A DNA stretch of 64,000 bases from Erysipelotrichaceae bacterium (GTDB lineage Bacteria > Bacillota_I > Bacilli_A > Erysipelotrichales > Erysipelotrichaceae). The notes under the pieces were generated by a model. That model saw nothing but the letters and a program-made list of their open reading frames with translations, had not been told where the DNA came from and searched no databases. Each line of letters starts with the position of its first letter. Positions within the stretch are counted from its first letter, which is position 1. Location: NCBI GenBank assembly GCA_017512885.1, contig JAFWEP010000006.1, positions 62,001 through 126,000 of the forward strand. Reading direction: 5' to 3'. The translations under genes were made by a program, and so were the position numbers. Positions 16,236 to 24,727 of the stretch are shown here, piece by piece.

Positions 16236-16882
16236 AAGATACGCACCGCATCTGCCAGCTCCTGCAGCTTTTCCGGTTCCTGAAGGGTATAGTCTTTCCC
16301 GTTCTGTACGAGGATCCCTGCTTCACAGAGGTCCTTCATGACCTTCTCCAGATGGCGGTAGGAGACTCCGAGGCTCTGAGCGATCAGGGTCTTTTTCAGC
16401 CGGACCCGTCCCTGCTGCGCATTCTCCAGCAGCAATACCGCCAGCCGGTGCACCAGCGGCGCAGAAGCCATCTGCAGCATGCGCAGGGCATTCTTCCGTT
16501 CCTTGTCCGCCAGTTCCCAGGCGACTTGTTTCAGGAAGCGGGGATCTTCCAGTAAAAGATCCTTACAAGGAGAATAGGGCAGGACTGCCAGTTCGCACTC
16601 TTCCAGGGTCTCGACCCGGAAGGGGTGGTCGCCGCTGATCAGTTCGATCTCGCCGATCAGACAGGGGGCCTGCAGGGTGTTGACGATGATCTGCTTCCCG
16701 GCGGCAGTGACGGCATAGACCCGGCAGCGTCCTCTGGCCAGATAGTAGAGTGAAGAAGTTTCGGTGCCCTGAGACAGTAAGGTGCGGCCGGCCGGGATCG
16801 CGGTCAGGTAGACGAAAGGATCGCTGCTTTCAGAGAAATACTTCCGGTAGGAGGGCTGTACAAAGAGTTCAGAAAGCTGCAT
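16232..16882 (-). CDS. Crp/Fnr family transcriptional regulator
   Basis: A 216-residue regulator. Residues 20-115 form a cyclic-nucleotide-binding-type beta roll ([20 protein letters not shown], then [14 protein letters not shown]). After a dimer helix, residues 150-205 hold a helix-turn-helix with [20 protein letters not shown]. The effector site lacks the full RxS cAMP signature, and no cysteine set for an Fe-S cluster is visible, so the ligand is unknown; YeiL-like regulators are a fair comparison. It is divergent from a nucleoside hydrolase gene across a perfect palindrome that is probably its binding site. Confidence 0.88.
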   Translation of the reverse strand: MQLSELFVQPSYRKYFSESSDPFVYLTAIPAGRTLLSQGTETSSLYYLARGRCRVYAVTAAGKQIIVNTLQAPCLIGEIELISGDHPFRVETLEECELAVLPYSPCKDLLLEDPRFLKQVAWELADKERKNALRMLQMASAPLVHRLAVLLLENAQQGRVRLKKTLIAQSLGVSYRHLEKVMKDLCEAGILVQNGKDYTLQEPEKLQELADAVRIF

Positions 16883-16893
16883 ATTTTGATCAG

Positions 16894-16913
16894 AATAGGA
16901 GATATCTCCTATT
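16894..16913. promoter_or_regulatory. 20-bp perfect palindrome, probable Crp/Fnr operator
   Basis: The palindrome has half-site AATAGGAGAT and no spacer. It lies 11 nt before the regulator's start codon and upstream of the nucleoside hydrolase promoter. Its centre (16903.5) is about 41.5 bases before the predicted start of that transcript, the classic class II activator position. Confidence 0.75.
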
Positions 16914-16932
16914 TTCTCTCCTTCCCTTTTAC

Positions 16933-16938
16933 TATACT
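16933..16938 (+). promoter_or_regulatory. -10 box of the nucleoside hydrolase promoter
   Basis: TATACT with no good -35 at 16-18 nt spacing; the -35 position is taken up by the edge of the palindrome. This fits an activator-dependent promoter. Confidence 0.6.
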
Positions 16939-16960
16939 GCAGTCAAGTGAGGAAATGACT

Positions 16961-17893
16961 ATGGAAAAGAGAAAGATGATCCTGGACTGTGATACCGGAC
17001 ACGATGATGCGATCGCCCTGATGGTGGCTTCGAAACACCCGCAGATCGACCTGCTGGGAGTCACGGTCGTTGCCGGCAACTCGACCCTGCCGAAGACCCT
17101 GCGCAATACTCTGAACGTCGTTCAGCATCTGGGACTGGAAGTACCGGTCTATGCCGGCTGTGACCGTCCGCTGGTCAGAGATCAGGATGTGGCTGATGAT
17201 ATTCACGGGGAAAGCGGACTGGACGGTCCGGTCTTTCCGGAACTGCACATCCAGGCCCAGGAGAAACACGCCGTCCTCTACCTGATCGAGACGCTGCTGG
17301 CTTCGGAAGGAGACATCACGCTGGTCCCGGTCGGACCGCTGACCAATATCGCGATGGCGATGCGGCTGGAGCCGAAGATCGTACCGCTGATCAAAGAGAT
17401 CGTGCTGATGGGCGGAGCGGTAGGACTGGGCAATGCCACACCGGCTGCCGAATTCAATATCTATGCCGATCCGGAAGCAGCCCATATCGTCTTTACCTCC
17501 GGTGTTCCGGTCACCATGATGGGTCTGGATCTGACCAATACTGCTCTGGCGGATATGAAAGTCATCGAACGGATGGAAGCTCTCGGCAACAAGGCCGGCA
17601 AGCTCTTCGGCGACATCATGCGCTTTACCTTCCATTCGCAGGCGGTCAACGGCCTTTCCGCCGGTCCGGTCCACGATGTGACGGCCGTGACCTATCTGGT
17701 CGCTCCGGAACTGTATCAGACGAAGAAGATGTACGTACAGATCGACACCAATATGCAGGGACCCTGCTACGGACGCACGGTCTGCGACATGAACAACAGG
17801 TACCATAAAGAGCCGAATGTCAATGTCGGGCTGGCGATCGATCTGGAGCCCTTCTGGGATCTGGTCGCGGATACGCTGCAGAGACATATCTAA
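16961..17893 (+). CDS. inosine-uridine-type nucleoside hydrolase
   Basis: A 310-residue enzyme with the N-terminal Ca2+-binding signature [12 protein letters not shown] (from about residue 8), VTVVAGN, VPVYAG and VLMGGAVG blocks, and a C-terminal VHDVTAV. These are the standard IUNH motifs. It splits ribonucleosides into base and ribose for purine/pyrimidine salvage. I chose ATG 16961 with GAGG 8 nt upstream; ATG 16955 is too close to that site. The promoter context points to control by the divergent Crp/Fnr regulator. The 3' end overlaps the convergent hydrolase gene by 74 nt. Confidence 0.93.
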   Translation: MEKRKMILDCDTGHDDAIALMVASKHPQIDLLGVTVVAGNSTLPKTLRNTLNVVQHLGLEVPVYAGCDRPLVRDQDVADDIHGESGLDGPVFPELHIQAQEKHAVLYLIETLLASEGDITLVPVGPLTNIAMAMRLEPKIVPLIKEIVLMGGAVGLGNATPAAEFNIYADPEAAHIVFTSGVPVTMMGLDLTNTALADMKVIERMEALGNKAGKLFGDIMRFTFHSQAVNGLSAGPVHDVTAVTYLVAPELYQTKKMYVQIDTNMQGPCYGRTVCDMNNRYHKEPNVNVGLAIDLEPFWDLVADTLQRHI

Positions 17894-19178
17894 GGGATGG
17901 AGACATCCCTTTTTCTATGGACAGCTGCAGCTCCTGCAGCCGTACCTCTCCTTCCTCACAGAGCCACAGACAGAGCTGCAGGCGATGACCTTCCTGCAGT
18001 TCATAGAAGACCGGAGGCATCCCCGCAAACATCCTTTCCCTTATCGGAAAAGAGGCAAAGCTGATCAGCTTACGTTTTGTCAGGGTCTGCCGAAAGGAAC
18101 GTCCGTCGGCCGACAAGGGCAGCTTTTCCCCCAGTTCCTCCTGCAGCAGATAGGCCGGGAAGGGTTCTTCAGCGATGTCATAAAGAGCGGCGCAGAGCCG
18201 CTGGCTGCGGATCTCCCCGGCAAAGGAAAGCGCCAGCAGGGGATTTCCCTGCAGGAGCCCCGTTTCCATCCTTTCAAAACAGAGAGACTGCTCCGAGAGC
18301 ACGGCGGTCTCTTTTTCGCTGTACGGGAAGGGGAGCAGGGGAAGAGGAGCGGCCCCGTGAAAGAGAGGACAGACCTTTTCTTCCGTCTCTTCCGTCCCTG
18401 CGGAAAACTTTCCGTCGATATTGGACTGCTGCAGGACAGCGGGCAGGGAAGATCCTTCGCCGGACAGTGTCTCCCGGAACCATTGCCGGACAAGCTCCCG
18501 CGCCGTCTGATCGCCGATCAGAAGATCCGGGGCATCGTGCAGGAGGTCGCTGTGTCCGTCCTGATGCAGGAGGAGATGGAGGTCTGTGCACTGTTCCCGG
18601 AATCTCTGCGTCTGCTGCAGACTCACGTTATGATCGTTAGCTCCCTGAACGAGGAGGACTTCGCCGGTGTATTCTCTGTTTTCCGCCTGTTTCGCGCTTC
18701 CGTCTCCGGACGCTGTCCGGGTCAGGCTTCCCAGCTGTGCGAGGTAGTCTTCCGGCAGATCATTCTCCCACTGATAGCTGTCCCAGTCCGCCGGGGCAGA
18801 CAGCAGCAAGACGCTTTCGCACTCCTCCCGCAGGGCGGTATAGAATGCCCCATAGCCTCCGTAGGAAGAGCCCAGGACACCGACAGGTCCTTTATAGTTC
18901 CTCTCCTTCCGGAAGAAACGGATCGCTTCCTGCCAGGTCTGCAGTTCTTCTTCACTGCCGGGCAGGGTCTTTTCCGGGGCTCCGCATTCCAGCAGCAGGA
19001 AGTCTTCCTGCAGGAAGGAAAGAGCCGGGTCGGGGAAGAGATCCTCCCGATAAGGGTCAATAGCGAGCAGAAGCGGACCGTCTTCTTTGCCGCTCAGCAC
19101 AGCCGGAAGTTCGCCCTGTGCATAGGGGATATAGAGGATCTCCGGAGAAAGGATCTGCACTTTCGTGCAGCTTACCAT
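17820..19178 (-). CDS. X-Pro dipeptidyl-peptidase-like / CocE-type hydrolase
   Basis: A 452-residue protein. The N-terminal alpha/beta-hydrolase half has [13 protein letters not shown] (Ser nucleophile in GSSYGG, near residue 103), [10 protein letters not shown] (Asp) and [12 protein letters not shown] (His). From about residue 260 a beta-rich region resembles the PepX_C jelly roll, though shorter than in classic CocE/NonD proteins of about 550-600 residues. No signal peptide is seen. The ATG at 19178 has no ribosome site; the predicted promoter lies close upstream. The last 25 or so residues read antisense through the terminator and 3' end of the nucleoside hydrolase gene and look like a run-on past a lost stop. 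Confidence 0.72.
   Translation of the reverse strand: MVSCTKVQILSPEILYIPYAQGELPAVLSGKEDGPLLLAIDPYREDLFPDPALSFLQEDFLLLECGAPEKTLPGSEEELQTWQEAIRFFRKERNYKGPVGVLGSSYGGYGAFYTALREECESVLLLSAPADWDSYQWENDLPEDYLAQLGSLTRTASGDGSAKQAENREYTGEVLLVQGANDHNVSLQQTQRFREQCTDLHLLLHQDGHSDLLHDAPDLLIGDQTARELVRQWFRETLSGEGSSLPAVLQQSNIDGKFSAGTEETEEKVCPLFHGAAPLPLLPFPYSEKETAVLSEQSLCFERMETGLLQGNPLLALSFAGEIRSQRLCAALYDIAEEPFPAYLLQEELGEKLPLSADGRSFRQTLTKRKLISFASFPIRERMFAGMPPVFYELQEGHRLQLCLWLCEEGEVRLQELQLSIEKGMSPSLRYVSAAYPRPDPRRAPDRSPARH
17893..17915 (+). terminator. terminator after the nucleoside hydrolase
   Basis: The stem AGGGATG/CATCCCT with a GAGA loop is followed by TTTTC. It lies inside the convergent hydrolase reading frame. 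Confidence 0.78.
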
Positions 19179-19205
19179 ACAAAACAGAAAAATGACAAGA
19201 TAGCC

Positions 19206-19234
19206 TTTACAGAGCGCAATGATTGGGCTATGAT
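19206..19234 (+). promoter_or_regulatory. strong sigma-A type promoter of the PAP2 leader
   Basis: TTTACA (19206-19211), 17 nt, TATGAT (19229-19234). The predicted start near 19241 gives an untranslated leader of about 150 nt before the PAP2 start codon. Confidence 0.75.
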
Positions 19235-19239
19235 GAAAT

Positions 19240-19380
19240 TTACGAAAACTTTCGATAGTTATCCCTCTTTTCGTAACGCTATGCGGTCAAGCGCAGCAGC
19301 GCTGGATCCGTCTTTGTATACCAAAGACGTAATATGACGTCCGGATGCATCCCCCGCAGAAGGACGTCCTTTTTCTTTCC
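19240..19380 (+). ncRNA. structured leader RNA with terminator-like hairpin (candidate attenuator or riboswitch)
   Basis: Three helices are visible. TTACGAAAA (19240-19248) pairs with TTTTCGTAA (19268-19276), CGTCTTTG (19309-19316) pairs with CAAAGACG (19322-19329), and GACGTCC (19336-19342) pairs with GGACGTC (19362-19368). The third is followed by CTTTTTCTTTCC, as in an intrinsic terminator, 25 nt before the PAP2 start. TGCGG near 19283 can also pair with CCGCA near 19355, an alternative to the third helix. I matched it to no riboswitch class I know. Confidence 0.55.
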
Positions 19381-19393
19381 TTCAGGAGTAAAA

Positions 19394-20044
19394 ATGTCTA
19401 CAATAGAGTCTATGAAAGCGGAACACCGGCATCGTCTGATCGTACTGATCCTCTTCGGCATCCTCTATCTGGGGAGCTTCCTTTTACTGGAACTGTTCGT
19501 AAAGGAACCGATGCTGATCCTCTATTCCCCGCTGGATGACTATATCCCCTTCAGCAGGTTCGCCCTGATCCCTTATTGCCTGTGGTTTCCGAGCATTGCG
19601 GTGACCCTGTATTATTTCTTCTTAAAAGCACCGGAGGAGGAATATCGCCGCTTTGCCCTGCCTTTGATCTTCGGGAGCCTGTCGGTGATGCTGTTCTATG
19701 CGCTGGTGCCTAACGGGGTGAACTTACGTCCTGCCGTTATTGAAGGCGATGATCCGCTGGCGGTCCTGACCAGACTGTTGCAGGGCTTCGATCCGCCCAT
19801 CAATACCTGTCCTTCCCTGCATGTGCTGATCATGGTGCTGATGGATAACGCCTGGCAGCGCAGCGCCGCACTGAAGGGAAAGACCGGGATCAAGGCCGCT
19901 TTACGCCTGCTGGATCTCTCCGTCTGTCTTTCAACGGTCTTCCTCAAACAGCACAGTATCCTGGATGTCTTCTGGGCCCTGGTCTATGTCCTGGTCCTGG
20001 AAGCAGCCGCCTCATATATATGTAAGAAAAAGGAGCAGTTATGA
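19394..20044 (+). CDS. PAP2-family membrane phosphatase (first of two)
   Basis: A 216-residue protein with five or six membrane helices. CPSLHV near residue 136 and FLKQHSILDVFW near residue 180 match the second and third PAP2 phosphatase motifs (PSxH and the S-H-R/Q-x(5)D-type block), while the first motif (KxxxxxxRP) is degenerate. Proteins like this resemble inositolphosphotransferase/Aur1-like PAP2 members. I chose ATG 19394, with AGGAG 5 nt upstream, over an earlier in-frame ATG inside the leader hairpin. It overlaps the next PAP2 gene by 4 nt. Confidence 0.82.
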   Translation: MSTIESMKAEHRHRLIVLILFGILYLGSFLLLELFVKEPMLILYSPLDDYIPFSRFALIPYCLWFPSIAVTLYYFFLKAPEEEYRRFALPLIFGSLSVMLFYALVPNGVNLRPAVIEGDDPLAVLTRLLQGFDPPINTCPSLHVLIMVLMDNAWQRSAALKGKTGIKAALRLLDLSVCLSTVFLKQHSILDVFWALVYVLVLEAAASYICKKKEQL

Positions 20045-20535
20045 ACAAAGAACGCTATGAGAAGATGATGCAGCACTTTGCCCGGCATCCCGAACAGGTC
20101 AGTGCCCTGCAGTTCCTCGATACATTATTGACGATCGGTTTCGTATTTTCCTACATCGATCTCCTGCTTTTGCACAAAGAGAGCGAGAAACTGATCCCCC
20201 TGATCGCCGTACCGGCCGTCGGACTGATCCTGATCACCCTCTTACGGGAGTGGATCAACAAGCCCCGTCCGGCAGAAGTTTACGGGATCCCTTCGGCCCT
20301 GCAGAAGAAAAAGCCGGGCAGATCCTTCCCCAGCCGTCATGTCTTCTCCGCCTTCCTGATCGCTTTCTCCTGCTTCTATGCCGGAGAAGCTTCCATGGGC
20401 TGGCTGATGGGCATCCTGTCGCTCGTCGTGGCCCTGATCCGGGTCTGCGGCGGTCTGCACTTCGTTTCCGATGTGCTGGCCGGTGCGCTCTGCGCACTGG
20501 CTGCAGCCCTGATCGGTTACGGTCTCATCTTCTAG
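20041..20535 (+). CDS. PAP2-family phosphatase (second of two)
   Basis: A 164-residue protein with all three PAP2 motifs: KPRPAEVYG (motif 1), PGRSFPSRHVFSAF (motif 2, catalytic His in PSRH) and RVCGGLHFVSDVLAG (motif 3). Four membrane helices follow the soluble N-terminus. It is expected to act on lipid phosphates such as undecaprenyl pyrophosphate or phosphatidylglycerol phosphate at the membrane face. It is translationally coupled to the first PAP2 gene, so the pair is under the same leader RNA. Confidence 0.88.
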   Translation: MNKERYEKMMQHFARHPEQVSALQFLDTLLTIGFVFSYIDLLLLHKESEKLIPLIAVPAVGLILITLLREWINKPRPAEVYGIPSALQKKKPGRSFPSRHVFSAFLIAFSCFYAGEASMGWLMGILSLVVALIRVCGGLHFVSDVLAGALCALAAALIGYGLIF

Positions 20536-20549
20536 AAAGAGGGACTCCC

Positions 20550-21563
20550 ATGAACCACTGCATCACTCCCAAAGGGTACACCCCGGCATTAAGCCTCTAT
20601 GATACCCAGCGGGCGATCGGTTCCGTCAAACGGCTCTTTGCCGATACGCTCTCCGCATCCTTAAGTCTGCGCCGGGTCTCAGCGCCGCTCTTCTTAGAAG
20701 CCGGCACCGGTCTTAACGATGACCTCAACGGTATCGAACGGGCCGTTACCTTCGATATCCCGGCTGCTTCCGCAGATGCGCAGGTCGTGCATTCGCTGGC
20801 GAAATGGAAGCGGGTCGCCCTGAAAGACTACGACTTCCATGTCGGACACGGTCTCTATACCGATATGAATGCGATCCGCCGGGATGAAGAACTGGACAAC
20901 CTCCACAGCATCTATGTCGATCAGTGGGACTGGGAGAAGGTCATCACCGAAGAAGAACGCAACCGTGCCTATCTCGAGATGACCGTCAAGCGCATCGTCA
21001 ATGCGATCTGTGCGACCGAGATGAACCTGCATGCGCTCTTCCCGGCCCTGGACAAACTGCCTCTGCACACTTCGCAGATCACTTTCGTCACGACCCAGGA
21101 ACTGGAAGACCGTTACCCGGATCTTTCTCCCAAGGAAAGAGAGAATGCCTTCGTCAGGGAACACGGTACGACTTTCCTGGAACAGATCGGAAAGAAACTG
21201 CGCTCCGGCCAGCCGCATGACGGCCGGGCTCCCGACTATGATGACTGGGAACTGAACGGAGACATCCTGTTCTGGAACGAACTGCTGCAGTGTTCCTATG
21301 AAGTCAGCAGTATGGGCATCCGGGTCTCACCGCGGAGCCTGCTGAAGCAGCTGCAGGAAGCAGGCTGTGAGGAACGGAAGGAACTTTATTACCATAAACG
21401 GCTGCTGAACGGAGAACTGCCGTATACGATCGGCGGCGGCATCGGTCAGAGCCGGCTGTGCATGTTGCTGATGGGGAGCGCCCATATCGGCGAAGTACAG
21501 TGCAGCGTCTGGGATGAGGAGACGAGAAGGGCCTGTCAGGAAGCAGGCATCCCGTTATTGTGA
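20550..21563 (+). CDS. asnA: aspartate-ammonia ligase (asparagine synthetase A)
   Basis: A 337-residue enzyme, the normal AsnA length. It makes asparagine from aspartate, ammonia and ATP in the cytoplasm, with a class-II aminoacyl-tRNA-synthetase-like fold. Recognisable AsnA blocks are FLEAGTGLNDDLNGIERAV near residue 49, VHSLAKWKR near 81, DMNAIRRDEELDNLHSIYVD near 105, DWELNGDILFWN near 230 and IGGGIGQSRLCMLLM near 292. I start it at ATG 20550 with an AGAGGG site; the longer upstream frame overlaps the PAP2 gene. It is 14 nt behind that gene and probably in the same operon. Confidence 0.95.
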   Translation: MNHCITPKGYTPALSLYDTQRAIGSVKRLFADTLSASLSLRRVSAPLFLEAGTGLNDDLNGIERAVTFDIPAASADAQVVHSLAKWKRVALKDYDFHVGHGLYTDMNAIRRDEELDNLHSIYVDQWDWEKVITEEERNRAYLEMTVKRIVNAICATEMNLHALFPALDKLPLHTSQITFVTTQELEDRYPDLSPKERENAFVREHGTTFLEQIGKKLRSGQPHDGRAPDYDDWELNGDILFWNELLQCSYEVSSMGIRVSPRSLLKQLQEAGCEERKELYYHKRLLNGELPYTIGGGIGQSRLCMLLMGSAHIGEVQCSVWDEETRRACQEAGIPLL

Positions 21564-21564
21564 T

Positions 21565-22305
21565 ATGAGCATTCAGAAGAAAGAATTACGCCTGGCCGGC
21601 GGCCGCATCGCGGCAACACTCTTCGAGAAGGAAGAGGGAAGAGGCCCGCTGGTCATCTGCAGTCATGAACTGGGGGTGGGAAGGATGTTCACCTTCCCTT
21701 ATGCCCGTGCTCTGGCTCAGAACGGCTACCGGGCACTGACCTTCGATTTCTGCGGCGGTTCGCCGGACAGCGAGAGCGAAGGAAAGACCACCGAGATGTC
21801 GGTGCTGACGGAGATCCAGGATCTCAAGGATGTGATCACCGATACCTGCATCCGGGAAGAACTGGATCCCTCTAAGATCATCCTTCTAGGCTGTTCGCAG
21901 GGAGCGGTCGTTTCCGCACTGACCTCTTTACAGATGAAGCCGAAGGCGCTGATCCTGCTCTATCCGGCCCTGCACCTCAGCGAACACAACCGGGAGATGT
22001 TCTTCAGGAAGGAAGAGATCCCGGAGGAGTTCCATATCTTTGACTGGGTGACCCTGGGCAGGAAGTATGCCCTCGATATCTGGGATCTTGATGTCTTTCA
22101 GGAGATCGCAAGGATCTCCGTTCCGACCCTGCTCTTACATGGGGATGCCGATCCGGTCGTTCCGCTCGCCTATGCGCAGAAAGCATCGCAGACTATCCCT
22201 GATGTGGAGTACCATGTGATCCCGCAGGGCGGTCACGGCTTCTTCGGAGAGGCTCAGGAGAAGGCCAGAACGTATATTCTGGACTTTCTGCAGGAAAAAC
22301 TATAA
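21565..22305 (+). CDS. alpha/beta hydrolase (dienelactone-hydrolase/serine-peptidase-like)
   Basis: A 246-residue cytosolic hydrolase. ILLGCSQGAVVS near residue 107 is the nucleophile elbow, with Ser in GCSQG. LLLHGDADPVVP near residue 190 carries the catalytic Asp, and PQGGHGFFGEA near residue 219 the His. The layout matches small carboxylesterase/S9-like lid-containing hydrolases. The ATG lies 1 nt after the asnA stop with no clear ribosome site, so translation probably depends on asnA. The substrate is unknown. Confidence 0.83.
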   Translation: MSIQKKELRLAGGRIAATLFEKEEGRGPLVICSHELGVGRMFTFPYARALAQNGYRALTFDFCGGSPDSESEGKTTEMSVLTEIQDLKDVITDTCIREELDPSKIILLGCSQGAVVSALTSLQMKPKALILLYPALHLSEHNREMFFRKEEIPEEFHIFDWVTLGRKYALDIWDLDVFQEIARISVPTLLLHGDADPVVPLAYAQKASQTIPDVEYHVIPQGGHGFFGEAQEKARTYILDFLQEKL

Positions 22306-22359
22306 AGCGATACGGAAGCAGTATCAAACACGCTTCAATGAATCAATAGAATATAAGGT

Positions 22360-23466
22360 ATGAAAAACGGAATCTATAAGATCTTTGTGATCAACCCTGG
22401 GTCTACATCGACCAAACTGTCACTGTTTCATAATGAGGAACATATCCTGACGACGGATGTCTTTCACGATTCTTCCGTATTAAAGACTTTCCCGACCATC
22501 AACGATCAGCTTGATTACCGGATGGAAGTCATCAGGAACTTTATCAAAGAGAATGAACTGGATCTTTCCGATCTGGATGCGATCGTCGGCCGCGGCGGTC
22601 CCTGCTATGCCGTAGAGAGCGGGACCTTCGAAGTGGATGATCTCTTGATCGCCGACACCAAGGCCGGCAAGGGCGGTCTCTATCATGCCTCCATGTTAGG
22701 GGTACAGATGGCCCGGGAGATGCAGAAGGAATACGGCGGCAGGATCTTCATGCTGGATCCGACGGTCGTTGATGAATACTGGGACCTCTCCCGCATCAGC
22801 GGTATCGACGGCATCTACCGTCATTCGATCTGCCATGCCCTGAACCTCAAGGCTACCGCCCGCAAACATGCCGCTTCTCTCGGAAAGCGTTACGAAGACT
22901 GTCGTTTCATCGTCTGTCATATCGACGGCGGGATCTCCGTTACCGCTCATGTGAACGGCCGGATGGTCGACGGCAATGATGCCGGCGGCGGACAGGGTCC
23001 CTTCACGCCGACGCGTATGGGCTCCATGGCGGTCACGGATGTAGTAGACTATTTATGGGACAAGACGCCCCAGGAGATGAAAAACCTGACCAGTGTCGTC
23101 GGCGGTCTGTCCAGTTACTTCGGCACTTCCAACACGGATAAGATCCATGAACTGATCGATGCCGGCGATAAGCGGGCAAACCGGGTCTGGGACGCCATGA
23201 TCTATCAGATCGCCAAATATATCGGTGCGATGGCTTCCGCCATGTCCGGAAAGGTCGATGCGATCGTCCTGACCGGCGGACTGCTGCGTTTCCCGGAGAT
23301 CGAAGAGAAGATCCGGGGCTATTGCGGCTATATCGCTCCGGTCAGTTCCTATCCGGGCGAATGCGAACAGGAAGCCATGTGTCTGGGCGCCCTGCGGGTC
23401 CTGCGCGGAGAGGAAGAACCCAAACATTACACCGGTCATCCGGTCTGGCAGGGATTTAACGATTAA
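22360..23466 (+). CDS. buk: butyrate kinase / acetate-kinase-family carboxylate kinase
   Basis: A 368-residue protein of the Buk type. FVINPGSTSTKLSLF (from about residue 9) is the first phosphate loop of acetate/butyrate kinases. GRGGPCYAVESGTF, CHALNLKATARKHAA, HIDGGISVTAHVNGRMVDGN and VLTGGLLRFPEI are the further family blocks. The enzyme converts butyryl-phosphate and ADP to butyrate and ATP, or works in reverse on branched acids. No phosphotransbutyrylase gene is adjacent. There is no ribosome site; TAGAAT (22347-22352) ends 7 nt before the ATG, suggesting a leaderless mRNA. Confidence 0.9.
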   Translation: MKNGIYKIFVINPGSTSTKLSLFHNEEHILTTDVFHDSSVLKTFPTINDQLDYRMEVIRNFIKENELDLSDLDAIVGRGGPCYAVESGTFEVDDLLIADTKAGKGGLYHASMLGVQMAREMQKEYGGRIFMLDPTVVDEYWDLSRISGIDGIYRHSICHALNLKATARKHAASLGKRYEDCRFIVCHIDGGISVTAHVNGRMVDGNDAGGGQGPFTPTRMGSMAVTDVVDYLWDKTPQEMKNLTSVVGGLSSYFGTSNTDKIHELIDAGDKRANRVWDAMIYQIAKYIGAMASAMSGKVDAIVLTGGLLRFPEIEEKIRGYCGYIAPVSSYPGECEQEAMCLGALRVLRGEEEPKHYTGHPVWQGFND

Positions 23467-23469
23467 CGA

Positions 23470-24672
23470 ATGAAAAGAAGCAGCGGTGTCGTCAGAGCGA
23501 TCCTGTATACAGTAAGTCTGGAAGCGATCCTGATCTCAGCGATCTTCCTGGCTCTTTCCTATAGCCTTTCTATGGCCGGAGGAAATTTTGCAGGGCTCAT
23601 GACGGCAGCGCTTTTCGTTTTGGCCGGTGGGATATTGCTGGGGGCCTTTGCCCTGCGCATCCCCCACCGTTATGTGGCGCCGCCTGTGAAACAGGCGATC
23701 ACCCGCCGGGGCTTGCTGAGACTGCTGCCGCTCCTGGCACTGAGCTGGGTGCTGATCTTTTTGGTGACCCTGGTCAGTTTCCGTCATATCAGCGACAGCC
23801 GCCGTTCCGGCCTGCTGCTGTTCTTCAGCTATGCCCTGATCCTGATGGCGCTGATCATGGCCATGCGCAACCAGGTGGCCTTCAGTGCGCAGGACAAGGT
23901 GCAGAGCGAAGGGATGAAGAAGGTCCGGACCTGGGAGAATGACCGCCGTTTTACCTTCGTAACGGAACAGGTCAAAGATGCTCAGGCCTTCGGCTATGTC
24001 AGCGGAACGCTGCGCAAGGGTGATAAGATCTATATCTATAACGGTTCCGAATCTGTCAGAAAGGCCCGGGTAACGGCGATCCGTGCGGAAACAGATGTTA
24101 CGGAAGTCAGTGACCGCGAAGCCTGGATCGCTCTGGAGAAAGAGGAACCGGCGTATTTCGAAGTCCTTTCCAGCATCCAGCCGCTGAAGTATGAAGATAC
24201 CGATACCCCGGTCGAGAATGCCGTATTGCTGGCCTATATCGATGCCTATGAACGCCTGAAGGATCTGCCGGAATATGCCGGCAGGATCTCCTATGAGCTC
24301 TGTCATGCCCGCTATCTGGTACGGGGCATCTTCGACAGGGAAGTGACGAACCCGCTGCAGCGCTGGCTGAACTCCTTCAGCGGGATGTATCAGTCAGTGC
24401 AGTATCCGACCGTCAGCCGCAAGGGCGACGACATGTCGGCTTTCCCGGTCTATACCGACCGGACCGCCTATGACCGGATGCCGCAGGACGAAGCGAAAGA
24501 GACGGTGGCGCTGGTCTATACCTTCCAGGAACTCTATCCCATCTGGCGTAAGGGCGAAGGCGTCGCCATCAATCCTTTCGGACCCCGCGATCTCTTCCTG
24601 CCGATGAGCGTTATCGAGGGGATCGTCCATTCCGAGGGGTATCAGAACGAATTCGAACACAAAGAAAAATGA
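23470..24672 (+). CDS. membrane protein with EF-Tu-domain-II-like and SseB-like soluble domains
   Basis: A 400-residue protein. About four helices span residues 10-130. A cytoplasmic beta-barrel-like segment near 170-215 (GYVSGTLRKGDKIYIYNGSE) has the GxxxGxLxxGDxI pattern of translation-factor domain II. The C-terminal part from about 305 resembles SseB: FPVYTDRTAYDRMP, then VAINPFGPRDLFLPMSVI. SseB proteins are enhancer/chaperone-like and poorly understood. The start codon lies 3 nt after the buk stop with no ribosome site of its own, so it should be coupled to buk. A terminator follows. Confidence 0.65.
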   Translation: MKRSSGVVRAILYTVSLEAILISAIFLALSYSLSMAGGNFAGLMTAALFVLAGGILLGAFALRIPHRYVAPPVKQAITRRGLLRLLPLLALSWVLIFLVTLVSFRHISDSRRSGLLLFFSYALILMALIMAMRNQVAFSAQDKVQSEGMKKVRTWENDRRFTFVTEQVKDAQAFGYVSGTLRKGDKIYIYNGSESVRKARVTAIRAETDVTEVSDREAWIALEKEEPAYFEVLSSIQPLKYEDTDTPVENAVLLAYIDAYERLKDLPEYAGRISYELCHARYLVRGIFDREVTNPLQRWLNSFSGMYQSVQYPTVSRKGDDMSAFPVYTDRTAYDRMPQDEAKETVALVYTFQELYPIWRKGEGVAINPFGPRDLFLPMSVIEGIVHSEGYQNEFEHKEK

Positions 24673-24695
24673 TCGACTGTGCGATCATTTTTTTC
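24669..24695 (+). terminator. terminator after the SseB-like gene
   Basis: The stem ATGATCG/CGATCAT (24669-24675 and 24682-24688) is followed by seven T residues. Confidence 0.85.
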
Positions 24696-24702
24696 ATGAG
24701 AA

Positions 24703-24727
24703 AGGAGACCTGACGGTCTCCTGTTTT
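24703..24727 (-). terminator. hairpin at the 3' end of the minus-strand operon
   Basis: The stem AGGAGACC/GGTCTCCT with a TGAC loop (24703-24722) sits next to the lipoprotein stop. The T-run is short in both directions, so it may instead be an mRNA-stabilising end. Confidence 0.5.

Noticed and set aside
17817-19337. A 506-residue plus-strand frame over the X-Pro-peptidase-like gene
   Set aside because: The minus-strand frame contains the hydrolase triad and family motifs; the plus-strand frame has no domain and runs through the PAP2 promoter.
20250-20549. N-terminal extension of asnA to 20250
   Set aside because: It overlaps the PAP2 gene in another frame. ATG 20550 gives the normal AsnA length and start.
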